Source: Prevotellaceae bacterium UBA3627 (GTDB lineage: Bacteria; Bacteroidota; Bacteroidia; Bacteroidales; Bacteroidaceae). Taken from it: a stretch of DNA of 64,000 nt. Shown one piece after another: positions 33,298-41,528 of the stretch. Made by a program: the position numbers and the translations under genes. Position 1 is the stretch's first letter, and every line of letters starts with the position of its first letter. Below the pieces are notes generated by a model, which was not told where the DNA came from, made no database searches, and saw only the letters and a list, made by a program, of their open reading frames with translations. The stretch is from NCBI GenBank assembly GCA_002373375.1, contig DFLE01000047.1:10678-74677 (forward strand), given 5' to 3'.

Positions 33298-34779
33298 ATG
33301 GCAAGACAATACTTATTAGGCTTTGACGTGGGTTCGTCAAGCGTAAAGGCATCGCTCGTCGATGCAGAGACAGGCCAGATGGCTGCCACAGCATTCTTTC
33401 CAGAGAAAGAAGCTCCTATAAAGGCTGTTAAGGCTGGCTGGGCAGAGCAAGACCCCGAGATGTGGTGGATGAATGCCAAGCTGTCATTAAAAAAGATTAT
33501 GGCGGATGCCGGGGCTACCGGCGAGGATATCAAGGCCATCGGCATATCATATCAGATGCATGGACTGGTGTGTGTGGACAAAAACCACAACGCCCTGCGT
33601 GACAGTATCATCTGGTGTGACTCTCGTGCCGTCCCTTATGGCGATAAAGCCTTTAACGACTTGGGCAGTGAGAAGTGTCTTGGTCATCTGCTCAACTCTC
33701 CAGGCAACTTCACAGCTGCCAAACTGGCGTGGGTGAAGGAGAATGAGCCAGAGCTTTTTGACAATATATATAAGGTGATGCTTCCCGGTGACTATATCGC
33801 TATGAAGCTAAGCGGTGAGATAAACACCACTATCAGTGGACTCTCCGAGGGTATGATGTGGGACTTCAAGGAAAAGCGTCCTGCTAAATTCCTGTTTGAC
33901 TACTTCGGTTTCTCTGAGGATGTGATAGCCCCTATAGTACCAACATTCGCTGTACAGAGTGAGGTGAGTGCCGCTGCAGCTGCGGAGACGGGATTGAAAG
34001 AGGGAACGCCCATCAGCTACCGTGCCGGCGACCAACCAAACAATGCCTTGTCACTCAATGTGTTCAACCCTGGTGAGATAGCCTCCACTGCAGGAACGTC
34101 AGGTGTGGTCTATGGAGTGCTGGGCGAGGTGAACTACGACCCCAAGAGCCGTGTCAATACCTTCGCCCATGTTAACTACACCACGGAGCTTGACCGCCTC
34201 GGCGTGCTGCTCTGTATCAACGGTACCGGCATACTCAATGCCTGGGTGCACCGCAATATCACACCCGACCTGTCATACGCAGAGATGAATGACCTTGCTG
34301 CTCAGGCGCCTATTGGGGCTGACGGCGTAACTATCTCACCATTCGGCAACGGAGCAGAACGAGTGCTTGAGAACCGTGAGGTGGGTTGCCAGATAAAGGG
34401 AGTGAACTTCAATAAGCACAACCGTGCGCATATCGTTCGTGCCGCCCAAGAGGGTATAGTGTTCTCATTCTGCTATGGCATGGAGATAATGCGTCAGATG
34501 GGTATGGATATAAAGAAGATACACGCAGGCAAGGCCAATATGTTCCTGTCGCCGCTCTTCCGTGACACCCTTGCCTCCACCTCAGGAGCAACGATAGAGT
34601 TGCTTGAGACTGACGGTTCTGTGGGCGCTGCCAAGGGAGCAGGCATAGGATGCGGAATGTATAAGGACAATGTGGAGGCCTTCTCTACCCTGAAGAAGAT
34701 AGCAGTTATTGAGCCAGATACCGCAAAGGCACAGCAATACAAGGACGCCTACGAGAAGTGGAAGGCGGAACTCGTGTAG
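33298..34779 (+). CDS. xylB: Xylulokinase
   Basis: XylB phosphorylates D-xylulose for entry into the pentose phosphate pathway. The 493-residue FGGY kinase has GFDVGSSSVKASLVD (phosphate loop), ISYQMHGLV, IWCDSRAVP, and the C-terminal ASTSGATIELLETDGSVGAAKGAG. It precedes xylA, with a 134-bp AT-rich spacer carrying a 9-bp tandem repeat. No transporter or XylR-like regulator is in view. Confidence 0.95.
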   Translation: MARQYLLGFDVGSSSVKASLVDAETGQMAATAFFPEKEAPIKAVKAGWAEQDPEMWWMNAKLSLKKIMADAGATGEDIKAIGISYQMHGLVCVDKNHNALRDSIIWCDSRAVPYGDKAFNDLGSEKCLGHLLNSPGNFTAAKLAWVKENEPELFDNIYKVMLPGDYIAMKLSGEINTTISGLSEGMMWDFKEKRPAKFLFDYFGFSEDVIAPIVPTFAVQSEVSAAAAAETGLKEGTPISYRAGDQPNNALSLNVFNPGEIASTAGTSGVVYGVLGEVNYDPKSRVNTFAHVNYTTELDRLGVLLCINGTGILNAWVHRNITPDLSYAEMNDLAAQAPIGADGVTISPFGNGAERVLENREVGCQIKGVNFNKHNRAHIVRAAQEGIVFSFCYGMEIMRQMGMDIKKIHAGKANMFLSPLFRDTLASTSGATIELLETDGSVGAAKGAGIGCGMYKDNVEAFSTLKKIAVIEPDTAKAQQYKDAYEKWKAELV

Positions 34780-34809
34780 TTCTTGATGGTATTTATAGTG
34801 CCAATATTT

Positions 34810-34872
34810 GCTATAAATGCTATAGATACTATAAATACTATAGATACTATAGTCACTATAGGTATTATACTA
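34810..34872. repeat. Seven 9-bp tandem units between xylB and xylA
   Basis: Units of the form RCTATARAT (GCTATAAAT, GCTATAGAT, ACTATAAAT, ACTATAGAT and so on) run in register from 34810, decaying at the right end. They overlap the region where a xylA promoter or an mRNA processing site would lie; copy number could vary between strains. Confidence 0.85.
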
Positions 34873-34913
34873 AATAAAAAAACAAATCAACTTAATAATA
34901 TAAACTAAACAAA

Positions 34914-36230
34914 ATGGCAAAAGAGTATTTCCCAGAGATTGGACAAATCAAGTATGAGGGTCCAGAGTCAAAGAACCCTATGGCATTCCACTACTATGAT
35001 GCAGAGCGCGTGGTGGCAGGCAAGAAAATGAAAGACTGGATGCGTTTCGCTATGGCATGGTGGCATACACTGTGCGCAGAGGGTGCGGACCAGTTCGGCG
35101 GTGGCACAAAGACATTCCCATGGAATCAGGGTGCTGACGCGGTAGAGATAGCAAAGAACAAGGCTGACGCAGGTTTTGAGATAATGCAGAAGCTCGGTGT
35201 GCCATATTTCTGCTTCCATGATGTTGACCTCGTGTCAGAGGGCAGCAGCGTAGAGGAGTATGAGGCAAACCTCAAGGCTATCACAGACTACCTGCAGCAG
35301 AAGATGAAGGAGACCGGCATCAAGTTGTTATGGTCAACCGCTAACGTTTTCGGTAATGCACGATATATGAACGGTGCTTCTACCAACCCTGACTTTGACG
35401 TGGTAGCTCGTGCTATCGTTCAGATTAAGAACGCCATTGACGCAGGTATCAAGCTCGGTGCTGAGAACTATGTGTTCTGGGGCGGTCGTGAGGGTTACAT
35501 GAGCCTTCTCAATACAGACCAGAAGCGTGAGAAAGAGCACATGGCTACAATGCTTGGTATGGCTCGCGACTATGCACGTGGTAAGGGCTTCAAGGGTACA
35601 TTCCTCATTGAGCCAAAGCCAATGGAGCCATCTAAGCACCAGTATGACGTTGATACAGAGACTGTCATCGGATTCCTTAAGACTCATGGTCTTGACAAGG
35701 ACTTCAAGGTGAACATTGAGGTTAACCACGCTACACTGGCTGGTCACACCTTCGAGCACGAGCTCGCTGTGGCAGTAGATAACGGTATGCTTGGTTCTAT
35801 TGATGCTAACCGTGGCGACGCTCAGAACGGATGGGATACAGACCAGTTCCCAATCGATAACTTCGAGCTGACACAGGCTTGGATGCAGATTGTACGCAAT
35901 GGTGGTCTCGGTACCGGCGGTACAAACTTCGACGCTAAGACACGTCGTAACTCTACCGACCTTGAGGACATCTTCATCGCACACATCTCAGGTATGGACG
36001 CTTGCGCGCGCGCACTGCTCAATGCTGTTGAGATACTGGAGAAGTCACCAATCCCACAGATGCTGAAAGACCGCTACGCCTCATTCGATTCAGGCATAGG
36101 TAAAGACTTCGAGGATGGCAAGCTCACCTTGGAGCAGGTCTATGAGTATGGAAAGAAAGTGGGTGAGCCAAAGCAGACCTCTGGCAAGCAGGAACTTTAC
36201 GAGGCAATTGTTGCGTTATACGCAAAATAA
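34914..36230 (+). CDS. xylA: Xylose isomerase
   Basis: The enzyme converts D-xylose to D-xylulose. The 438-residue protein is of the longer class II type. Catalytic and metal residues are visible in FCFHDVDL (His), ENYVFWGGREGYMSL, FLIEPKPMEPSKHQYD (Glu, Lys), NIEVNHATLAGHTFEHEL, and IDANRGDAQNGWDTDQFP. Codon use is moderately skewed to that of the OmpA gene, suggesting good expression. Its terminator lies within the convergent aroB coding end. Confidence 0.98.
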   Translation: MAKEYFPEIGQIKYEGPESKNPMAFHYYDAERVVAGKKMKDWMRFAMAWWHTLCAEGADQFGGGTKTFPWNQGADAVEIAKNKADAGFEIMQKLGVPYFCFHDVDLVSEGSSVEEYEANLKAITDYLQQKMKETGIKLLWSTANVFGNARYMNGASTNPDFDVVARAIVQIKNAIDAGIKLGAENYVFWGGREGYMSLLNTDQKREKEHMATMLGMARDYARGKGFKGTFLIEPKPMEPSKHQYDVDTETVIGFLKTHGLDKDFKVNIEVNHATLAGHTFEHELAVAVDNGMLGSIDANRGDAQNGWDTDQFPIDNFELTQAWMQIVRNGGLGTGGTNFDAKTRRNSTDLEDIFIAHISGMDACARALLNAVEILEKSPIPQMLKDRYASFDSGIGKDFEDGKLTLEQVYEYGKKVGEPKQTSGKQELYEAIVALYAK

Positions 36231-36239
36231 TCTTTTTTT

Positions 36240-37304
36240 CTAACCTTCTCTAAAGAAATCGAGGGCTTCCTCGATTTCTTTTTTTGTTGCCGTCTGGTTA
36301 ATCTCTATGCCTCCGATGGCGGAAAGCAGAGTGAAGTTGATGACACCAGCCACATTCTTCTTGTCATGTGTCATCAGCTGCAGCAATTCGGGGTAGTCAT
36401 TGCATGTTATGGGCAGCACGCCGTAAGTCTCGCGAATGTATGTCACTGCTTGTCTCATCACGTCAGTGGGGAAACCGCATTTGATAACCGACAGATACAG
36501 TTCCGCTATGATGCCGTAAGCCACGGCATATCCGTGCAGTATAGGTGTGCGCTTCATTGCCCATGACTCCAGTGCGTGGCCCACGGTGTGTCCCAGGTTC
36601 AGAGCCTTGCGTATGCCGTGTTCATGCGGGTCTTCCTCTACGATGCGCTCCTTTACAGCCACAGAGTCTGCAATCATCCTCTGCAACTGTGTGAGGTCAG
36701 GTCTCGTGATGTCAAATGCCACGAGCTCCTGCCACATGCTCAGTCCGTTGTCACGTTGTATCAGTCCGTGCTTCAGCATCTCGGCATAGCCGGAGCGCAT
36801 ATTCTGGTCGTCAAGGGACTTCAGGAAGTCAGCGCAGAGAATGACATACTTGGAATCGTTAAACACGCCAATCTCATTCTTCAGACCGCCGAAGTTGAAG
36901 CCGGTCTTGCCGCCCACCGAAGCGTCAACCATAGACAGCAGCGTGGTAGGTATGTTGATAAAGTTGATACCCCTCTTGAACGTACTTGCCGCAAAGCCTC
37001 CGAGGTCAGTTACCATACCTCCTCCGAGGTTTATCAACAGCGAGTGGCGTGTGGCGCCGCCTTTCTGCAGTTCCTCCCATACATGGCTTACCGACTGTAG
37101 AGTCTTCTCCATGTCTGTTGCGCCTATGGTTATGGCCTGTGCGCCGTCCAGACAGCTGAAGTCCTTTATCAGCGGCCAGCAACATACGTTGGTGGTAGTA
37201 TCGGTAAGTACAAATATGCGGTCGTGACTGCAGTTTGCTATAGCGTTGGTGAGGTCATTCTCCAAGTGCTGTGATATGATTACGCGTTGTGTCATTGTTG
37301 GCAA
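36240..37304 (-). CDS. aroB: 3-dehydroquinate synthase
   Basis: AroB cyclises DAHP to 3-dehydroquinate in the shikimate pathway using NAD and a divalent metal. The 354-residue protein shows LLINLGGGMVTDLGGFAASTFKRG, IPTTLLSMVDASVGGKTGFNFGGLKN, SGYAEMLKHGLI and the metal-site LNLGHTVGHALE. The C-terminal helix KKEIEEALDFFREG is encoded by the convergent xylA terminator. Confidence 0.97.
   Translation of the reverse strand: MPTMTQRVIISQHLENDLTNAIANCSHDRIFVLTDTTTNVCCWPLIKDFSCLDGAQAITIGATDMEKTLQSVSHVWEELQKGGATRHSLLINLGGGMVTDLGGFAASTFKRGINFINIPTTLLSMVDASVGGKTGFNFGGLKNEIGVFNDSKYVILCADFLKSLDDQNMRSGYAEMLKHGLIQRDNGLSMWQELVAFDITRPDLTQLQRMIADSVAVKERIVEEDPHEHGIRKALNLGHTVGHALESWAMKRTPILHGYAVAYGIIAELYLSVIKCGFPTDVMRQAVTYIRETYGVLPITCNDYPELLQLMTHDKKNVAGVINFTLLSAIGGIEINQTATKKEIEEALDFFREG
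36252..36285 (+). terminator. xylA terminator embedded in the 3' end of aroB
   Basis: A perfect 13-bp stem (36252-36264 with 36269-36281) closes on GCTT and is followed by a T-run to 36285. The whole hairpin lies inside the last codons of the convergent aroB. Confidence 0.9.
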
Positions 37305-37418
37305 GTTATGAGACCCACCCCAGCCCTCCCTGTGAGGGAGGGAGCGTGAGTTAGGGGGATTAATTATTAGTTATTAATTATTAGTTTAATAATGAATTAT
37401 GCATTATGCATTAATCTA

Positions 37419-38663
37419 TTACCTGCACATAGCGGCGCAGAGTTTGTCTTGAAGGTTCTTTGCGTATATACCGCGCATTACCCCCTGGTTCATTATTGAG
37501 AACGCCAGACGGTGGCCGTTAGGTGCGGTGAGATATCCAGCCAGGCTGCTCACCCCTGACAGTGTACCGGTCTTGGCATGCACGTTGCCGGCGGCAGGCG
37601 TACCAGCCATACGGTCCTTTATCGTGCCGTCCACTGCTGCTATAGGCAGCGACCTGTAAAGGGCATCAAACACGGCCTCCCTCTTAAACGCATAGCGTAG
37701 GAAAGCCACCTCTATCTCTGCTGACAGGTAGTTATACAGCGACAGTCCTGAACCGTCGGCAAAGCGGTGGATGGCATCGCCCGCTCCCGCCTTCTTCATT
37801 ATGGCCTCCTCCACGGTCTGTGCCTTCTTTGCTGTGGCAGGGCGTCCCTGTGTCAGTCCTATCTGGTAATACATGCTCTCGGCATACAGGTTGTTGCTCA
37901 GCTTCATCATAGGCTGTAACACATCTTCCAGCGGCCTCCTCAACTCATACGCCACCTTTGCGCCCTGCGGACACTTCTTCTCTCCCTTGTTACCGTCAAG
38001 AAACACCTTCTCCTTGTTCAGGGCGGTCAGCAGTACGTCAATCATGTTGTCCTTCCTCTTATATACCAAAGGCGACAGAATGGCGTTGTCATCATCCCAG
38101 CACCATCCCTCACCATACTGGTCAGAGTCCTTCATGCTGCGGTCGGCATATATATTGCCGCAGATGGTGTCAACGCCGAGGCTCCTGATGCTCTTGGCAA
38201 AGGTGCAGATGTCCTCCTCGCTTATCTTGGGGTCCATGCCACCTATTATATATATATCGCCCATAAGCAGTTGTGTGCTGTCTTGCTCAAAAGTGGCGGA
38301 AGGCATAACCTTTCCAGTGTAGCACACGCGTGTGGAGTACTCGTAGTCGGTGCCCAACTGGTCAAGCGCCGTGATGGCAGTGATGAGCTTCATCGTAGAG
38401 GCAGGGCGTATGGTCTGCCGGTGATCCCTGGCGTAGAGCACGGAGTCGTCGTCAAGGTCATACACCAAGAAACCCATCTGTGATGTCTCCAGCATCTTTG
38501 CCCCGCCGATGATGCTGTCAAGGCGTGCCTGCATAGACTGCGGCCAAGGCAACGTATAGGTGGTGTCGGCGACTAAGGTGTCGGCACTTGTCGTGATATC
38601 CTGTGCAAGAGATGTTGCCGCACTCAGCAACATACATATATATAGTATAGAGTGTCTAATCAT
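37419..38663 (-). CDS. dacB: D-alanyl-D-alanine carboxypeptidase/endopeptidase (PBP4 family)
   Basis: This is a periplasmic S13-type enzyme that trims peptidoglycan peptides. I start it at the ATG at 38663 (MIRHSILYICMLLSAATSLA, a signal peptide), because the promoter at 38685-38715 lies inside the longer open frame. Motifs in order: RPASTMKLITAITA (SxxK), KLSNNLYAESM (SxN) and HAKTGTLSG (KTG). Length 414 residues. Confidence 0.92.
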   Translation of the reverse strand: MIRHSILYICMLLSAATSLAQDITTSADTLVADTTYTLPWPQSMQARLDSIIGGAKMLETSQMGFLVYDLDDDSVLYARDHRQTIRPASTMKLITAITALDQLGTDYEYSTRVCYTGKVMPSATFEQDSTQLLMGDIYIIGGMDPKISEEDICTFAKSIRSLGVDTICGNIYADRSMKDSDQYGEGWCWDDDNAILSPLVYKRKDNMIDVLLTALNKEKVFLDGNKGEKKCPQGAKVAYELRRPLEDVLQPMMKLSNNLYAESMYYQIGLTQGRPATAKKAQTVEEAIMKKAGAGDAIHRFADGSGLSLYNYLSAEIEVAFLRYAFKREAVFDALYRSLPIAAVDGTIKDRMAGTPAAGNVHAKTGTLSGVSSLAGYLTAPNGHRLAFSIMNQGVMRGIYAKNLQDKLCAAMCR

Positions 38664-38684
38664 ATCTAATATGAAAAATACATA

Positions 38685-38715
38685 CAAAGGTACACATAAT
38701 TTCGCAAATAACAAA
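38685..38715 (-). promoter_or_regulatory. Bacteroidota-type promoter of dacB
   Basis: Minus-strand -7 TACCTTTG at 38685-38692 and -33 TTTG at 38712-38715 with 19 bp spacing. It decides the dacB start codon. Confidence 0.75.
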
Positions 38716-38823
38716 ATAAGTATATGTATTTGCCAAAAACTTGTAAAAAACATCTGTAGAGATTTCAAAAAGATATTAAAAATAACATTTTTCTGTCTAT
38801 TTGTAAAATAAAATGGAAAAAAC

Positions 38824-38854
38824 TTTGTCAGTTTAGTATTTTTGTTTACCTTTG
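38824..38854 (+). promoter_or_regulatory. Bacteroidota-type promoter of asnA
   Basis: -33 TTTG at 38824-38827 and -7 TACCTTTG at 38847-38854 with 19 bp spacing. The upstream ATG at 38852 falls inside the -7 box and is therefore not the start. Confidence 0.8.
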
Positions 38855-38872
38855 CATAAAATTTCAAAAAAT

Positions 38873-39910
38873 ATGAGCAAGTTGATAAAACCAGCAGGAT
38901 ATAAAGCTCTGCTCGACCTTTGGCAGACAGAGCAAGGCATAAAGCTGATAAAGGAATTTTTCCAGCAGAACCTAAGCACGGAGTTGAGGCTTCGCCGTGT
39001 CACGGCTCCTTTGTTCGTGTTGAAGGGTCTGGGCATCAATGATGACCTTAACGGTGTAGAGCGCCCTGTGTCGTTCCCTATTAAGGACCTTGGCGACCAG
39101 ATGGCAGAGGTGGTACACTCTCTTGCCAAGTGGAAGCGTCTCACTCTTGCAGAGTATAATATAGACCCGGGTTACGGCATATATACTGATATGAACGCTA
39201 TACGCGCCGATGAGGAGCTTGACAATCTTCACTCGCTTTACGTTGACCAGTGGGACTGGGAGATGGTGATAAGCCGTGAGGAGCGTACACTCGACTTCCT
39301 CAAGAGCGTGGTGCGTCGCATCTACTCTGCCATATTGCGTACGGAGTTCCTGGCATGTGAGACCTATCCGCAGCTCAAGCCGTTCCTGCCTCGCGAGATA
39401 CACTTCATTCACTCTGAGGAGTTACTGAAGATGTATCCTGGCATGACCGCCAAGGAGCGTGAGGATGCTATATGTAAGAAATACGGCGCAGTGTTTATCA
39501 TGGGCATCGGTGGCAAGCTCTCTGACGGTGAGAAGCACGACGGTCGTGCCCCGGACTATGATGACTGGACCACACCTAACTCAGACGGATTCCTCGGACT
39601 CAACGGTGATATCCTTATATGGTATCCTGTGCTTGACCGTTCCATAGAACTTTCATCAATGGGCATACGTGTTGACAAGGAGGCATTGCTCCGCCAGTTG
39701 GCATTGGAGGGACAGGAGCAGCGTGCCGAATTGTTCTTCCATAAGCAATTGCTTGAGGGCAAACTGCCACTCTCTATCGGTGGTGGTATAGGTCAGAGCC
39801 GTCTCTGTATGATAATGTTGCAGAAGGCGCACATCGGTGAGATACAGGCAAGCATCTGGCCTGAGGAGCAACGCCGCGAGTGCAAGGAGAACGGTATGAA
39901 CCTGATATAA
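38873..39910 (+). CDS. asnA: Aspartate-ammonia ligase (asparagine synthetase A)
   Basis: AsnA makes asparagine from aspartate, ammonia and ATP. From the ATG at 38873 (MSKLIKPAGYKALLDL) it is 345 residues, close to the usual length. Class II synthetase-like motifs: RVTAPLFVLKGLGINDDLNG, AEVVHSLAKWKRLTL, YTDMNAIRADEELD, HSLYVDQWDWE and the C-terminal LSIGGGIGQSRLCMIML. It has its own promoter and terminator. Confidence 0.97.
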   Translation: MSKLIKPAGYKALLDLWQTEQGIKLIKEFFQQNLSTELRLRRVTAPLFVLKGLGINDDLNGVERPVSFPIKDLGDQMAEVVHSLAKWKRLTLAEYNIDPGYGIYTDMNAIRADEELDNLHSLYVDQWDWEMVISREERTLDFLKSVVRRIYSAILRTEFLACETYPQLKPFLPREIHFIHSEELLKMYPGMTAKEREDAICKKYGAVFIMGIGGKLSDGEKHDGRAPDYDDWTTPNSDGFLGLNGDILIWYPVLDRSIELSSMGIRVDKEALLRQLALEGQEQRAELFFHKQLLEGKLPLSIGGGIGQSRLCMIMLQKAHIGEIQASIWPEEQRRECKENGMNLI

Positions 39911-39933
39911 AAAATCTGACGATATATAAAGAC

Positions 39934-39972
39934 AAAAGCAGTCGTGTCACATTGTGGTGCGACTGCTTTTTA
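39934..39972 (+). terminator. Intrinsic terminator of asnA
   Basis: AAAAGCAGTCG (39934-39944) and CGACTGCTTTT (39960-39970) form an 11-bp stem followed by TTAT. Confidence 0.88.
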
Positions 39973-40020
39973 TTTGCAGAAATAATCATTATATGCAATA
40001 AGTTCTTTTTTACACCTTAT

Positions 40021-40151
40021 GCTCCTTCGGAGCAGAAATCATGGAAAATCATCAGGACAATCTTTGGAGCCTGTCGGCTCAGAAATATTTCTGGCTCAAA
40101 GAGCCTGAGATTATAAAAAAGATTCTTATTGGATTTCTGCCCGTAAGGGCA
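40021..40151. repeat. Cluster of four short hairpins with AGAAAT tails
   Basis: Hairpins are GCTCC-TTC-GGAGC (40021-40033), GAGCC-TGTC-GGCTC (40067-40080), GGCTC-AAA-GAGCC (40093-40105) and TGCCC-GTAA-GGGCA (40138-40151). The first two are followed by AGAAAT, and the last by AAATAGAAAT. The last hairpin with its 5' flank also occurs at 13884-13909. The cluster fills most of the gene-free stretch 39973-40223; the rest of that stretch is AT-rich with nothing else recognisable. Confidence 0.75.
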
Positions 40152-40223
40152 AATAGAAATTCCATCAGACTCCATGTCATAGGTGGACTTCTAAAACGGC
40201 TTTATTCAGTTTGCGTATGCAAT

Positions 40224-40676
40224 TTACATCTTGCAGCCCTTCACATTGACGAAGAAGTCTCTTACGTCAGCTATGAAGCGTTCACGGTCAAACTGCTTGC
40301 GTATCTTAACAGGCACGTTCTGCGTTTCAAGATGTTCCAAGAGAATTTTGCCGATGTATGTCGGTAAATCATTTTCTGAAATCTTGACGAAATCGCTTTC
40401 AGGTAATGGAATTTCATAGACTAAAGCCATAAGTGAATATGGACCATATGGGTCATCTTTCTCCATATCACGCACTGCCATACAATATGGGCGCACACGA
40501 CTTCCGATTGCTTCAGGATTCCCAAAACTGAATAAAATCTCGTCCAATTGAAGGTCTGTGGTATATACCTTATTAGCAAGACAATCGTTTAATTCTTCCA
40601 AAAGTTTTCTCGTCCGATTAAAATTATCATTAGTGAAATAATGCCAAAAGCCATGAAATGCATTATCAGTTATCAT
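40224..40676 (-). CDS. Probable immunity protein of a polymorphic toxin
   Basis: I do not recognise this 150-residue acidic protein. It has no signal peptide or membrane segment; the N-terminal half is helical (NRTRKLLEELNDCLANKVY) and LPTYIGKILLEHLETQNVPVKIRKQFDRERFIADV is helix-rich at the end. It starts 12 bp after the end of an Rhs-type toxin remnant on the same strand. That toxin-then-small-acidic-protein order is usual for toxin and immunity pairs. The role is inferred from position only. Confidence 0.5.
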   Translation of the reverse strand: MITDNAFHGFWHYFTNDNFNRTRKLLEELNDCLANKVYTTDLQLDEILFSFGNPEAIGSRVRPYCMAVRDMEKDDPYGPYSLMALVYEIPLPESDFVKISENDLPTYIGKILLEHLETQNVPVKIRKQFDRERFIADVRDFFVNVKGCKM

Positions 40677-40688
40677 AAAGCTAATTTA

Positions 40689-41005
40689 TTATTTAAATAA
40701 TTTATTACCAGGAGGCAAACTACCATACTTTGACGCGTATTTTATCAACTGCCGTTTTTCCTCAATCCATAGTGTTGCACATCATTCAGGAAACCAATCT
40801 GAAGTCCTGTCATCGCTCCGTCAAGGAAGTCACCGCCAAAAACTGCGGAACCTATGCCACCGAACAATGTCGTTGCACCGAGCGCTCCATACTCTCCTAG
40901 TCCAGCCCACTGTGCTCCTGAGCCTGCGAAAGAGGCAAAGCACCAAAAGCGATGTGTTATAATTAACGTTTGTCCTGCGAGAAAATTGTGCACTAGGACA
41001 AACAA
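40689..41005 (-). pseudogene. Frameshifted C-terminal remnant of an Rhs-type toxin
   Basis: One frame encodes GALGATTLFGGIGSAVFGG then DFLDGAMTGLQIGFLNDV, the Gly/Ala-rich pre-toxin region seen before the variable tips of Rhs-type and related toxins, and stops at 40745. A shift in frame within AGGAAAAACGGC continues as RQLIKYASKYGSLPPGNKLF and stops at 40689-40691, just before the next gene. The upstream Rhs core is missing; the apparent start lies in the terminator of the neighbouring transcript. So this is a broken tip of a larger toxin gene. Confidence 0.65.
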
Positions 41006-41047
41006 ATCACCCTCACTGCTGATTTACAGCAGTGAGGGTGATTTGTT
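41001..41047 (-). terminator. Intrinsic terminator of the 42.7-41.1 kb transcript
   Basis: A perfect 20-bp stem (41001-41020 with 41028-41047) around a 7-base loop GATTTAC. It lies just after the 136-residue membrane protein gene on the minus strand. Confidence 0.85.
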
Positions 41048-41054
41048 GAAACAC

Positions 41055-41465
41055 TTAATAGAAGTATTTTACTATATTATAGGCTATAAAAAGAATTCCT
41101 AGGCTTATAATGTCCGCAAGGATCGGCACAGCCAGCATCCACTTCTGTTTCTTGTCACTCCATGAATTATATATTGCATCTATATCCTTCATTCTTGCAT
41201 CCCAACGGTTCCAATAATACCAATCAAGCATTACAATAACGAGCAGCCCTATAATAACTGCATTTAACGGAGTAAAATACAATTCTCTATATTCTGGATG
41301 ATTTATACATATTACAAGAACTAAAACTCCAATTAAAATAAATCCAACAAAAACTCCTGTAAATAGCTTCGCCGTGTGTCTTGCATCCCAGTCTTCTTTT
41401 CCGCATGTAAGGAAAAATTTGTAAAATAGGTATGCTATCCAATTTATCATTTTCATAATTTTCAT
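41055..41465 (-). CDS. Small membrane protein, possible immunity protein
   Basis: This unrecognised protein of 136 residues has three clear hydrophobic helices (about 33-53, 66-84 and 110-133) and a charged middle loop DWYYWNRWDARMKDID. It begins MKIMKMINWIAYLFYKFF. It sits in the toxin/immunity islet, 4 bp downstream of a 16-codon fragment that looks like a toxin tail. Membrane immunity proteins against pore-forming or envelope toxins look like this, but nothing in the sequence proves it. Confidence 0.5.
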   Translation of the reverse strand: MKIMKMINWIAYLFYKFFLTCGKEDWDARHTAKLFTGVFVGFILIGVLVLVICINHPEYRELYFTPLNAVIIGLLVIVMLDWYYWNRWDARMKDIDAIYNSWSDKKQKWMLAVPILADIISLGILFIAYNIVKYFY

Positions 41466-41469
41466 TAAT

Positions 41470-41520
41470 TTATGGCATTGAACCTGAAGACCAAGACCTA
41501 TCTAATCCTGTTCCGAAATT
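41470..41520 (-). pseudogene. Sixteen-codon fragment resembling a toxin tail
   Basis: The frame NFGTGLDRSWSSGSMP followed by a stop is preceded directly by a stop codon. It reads like the glycine/serine-rich end of a larger exported protein and precedes a small membrane protein, as a toxin end would precede its immunity gene. Being short, it could be chance. Confidence 0.3.
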
Positions 41521-41528
41521 CTAAGGCT

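Noticed and set aside
35334..35984. Minus-strand open frame of 216 codons inside xylA
   Set aside because: It is antisense to the conserved xylose isomerase core; the product has no recognisable domain.
37419..38867. Longer dacB start at 38867
   Set aside because: It would place the -7 box and -33 element inside the coding region and put a 68-residue AT-rich extension before a good signal peptide.
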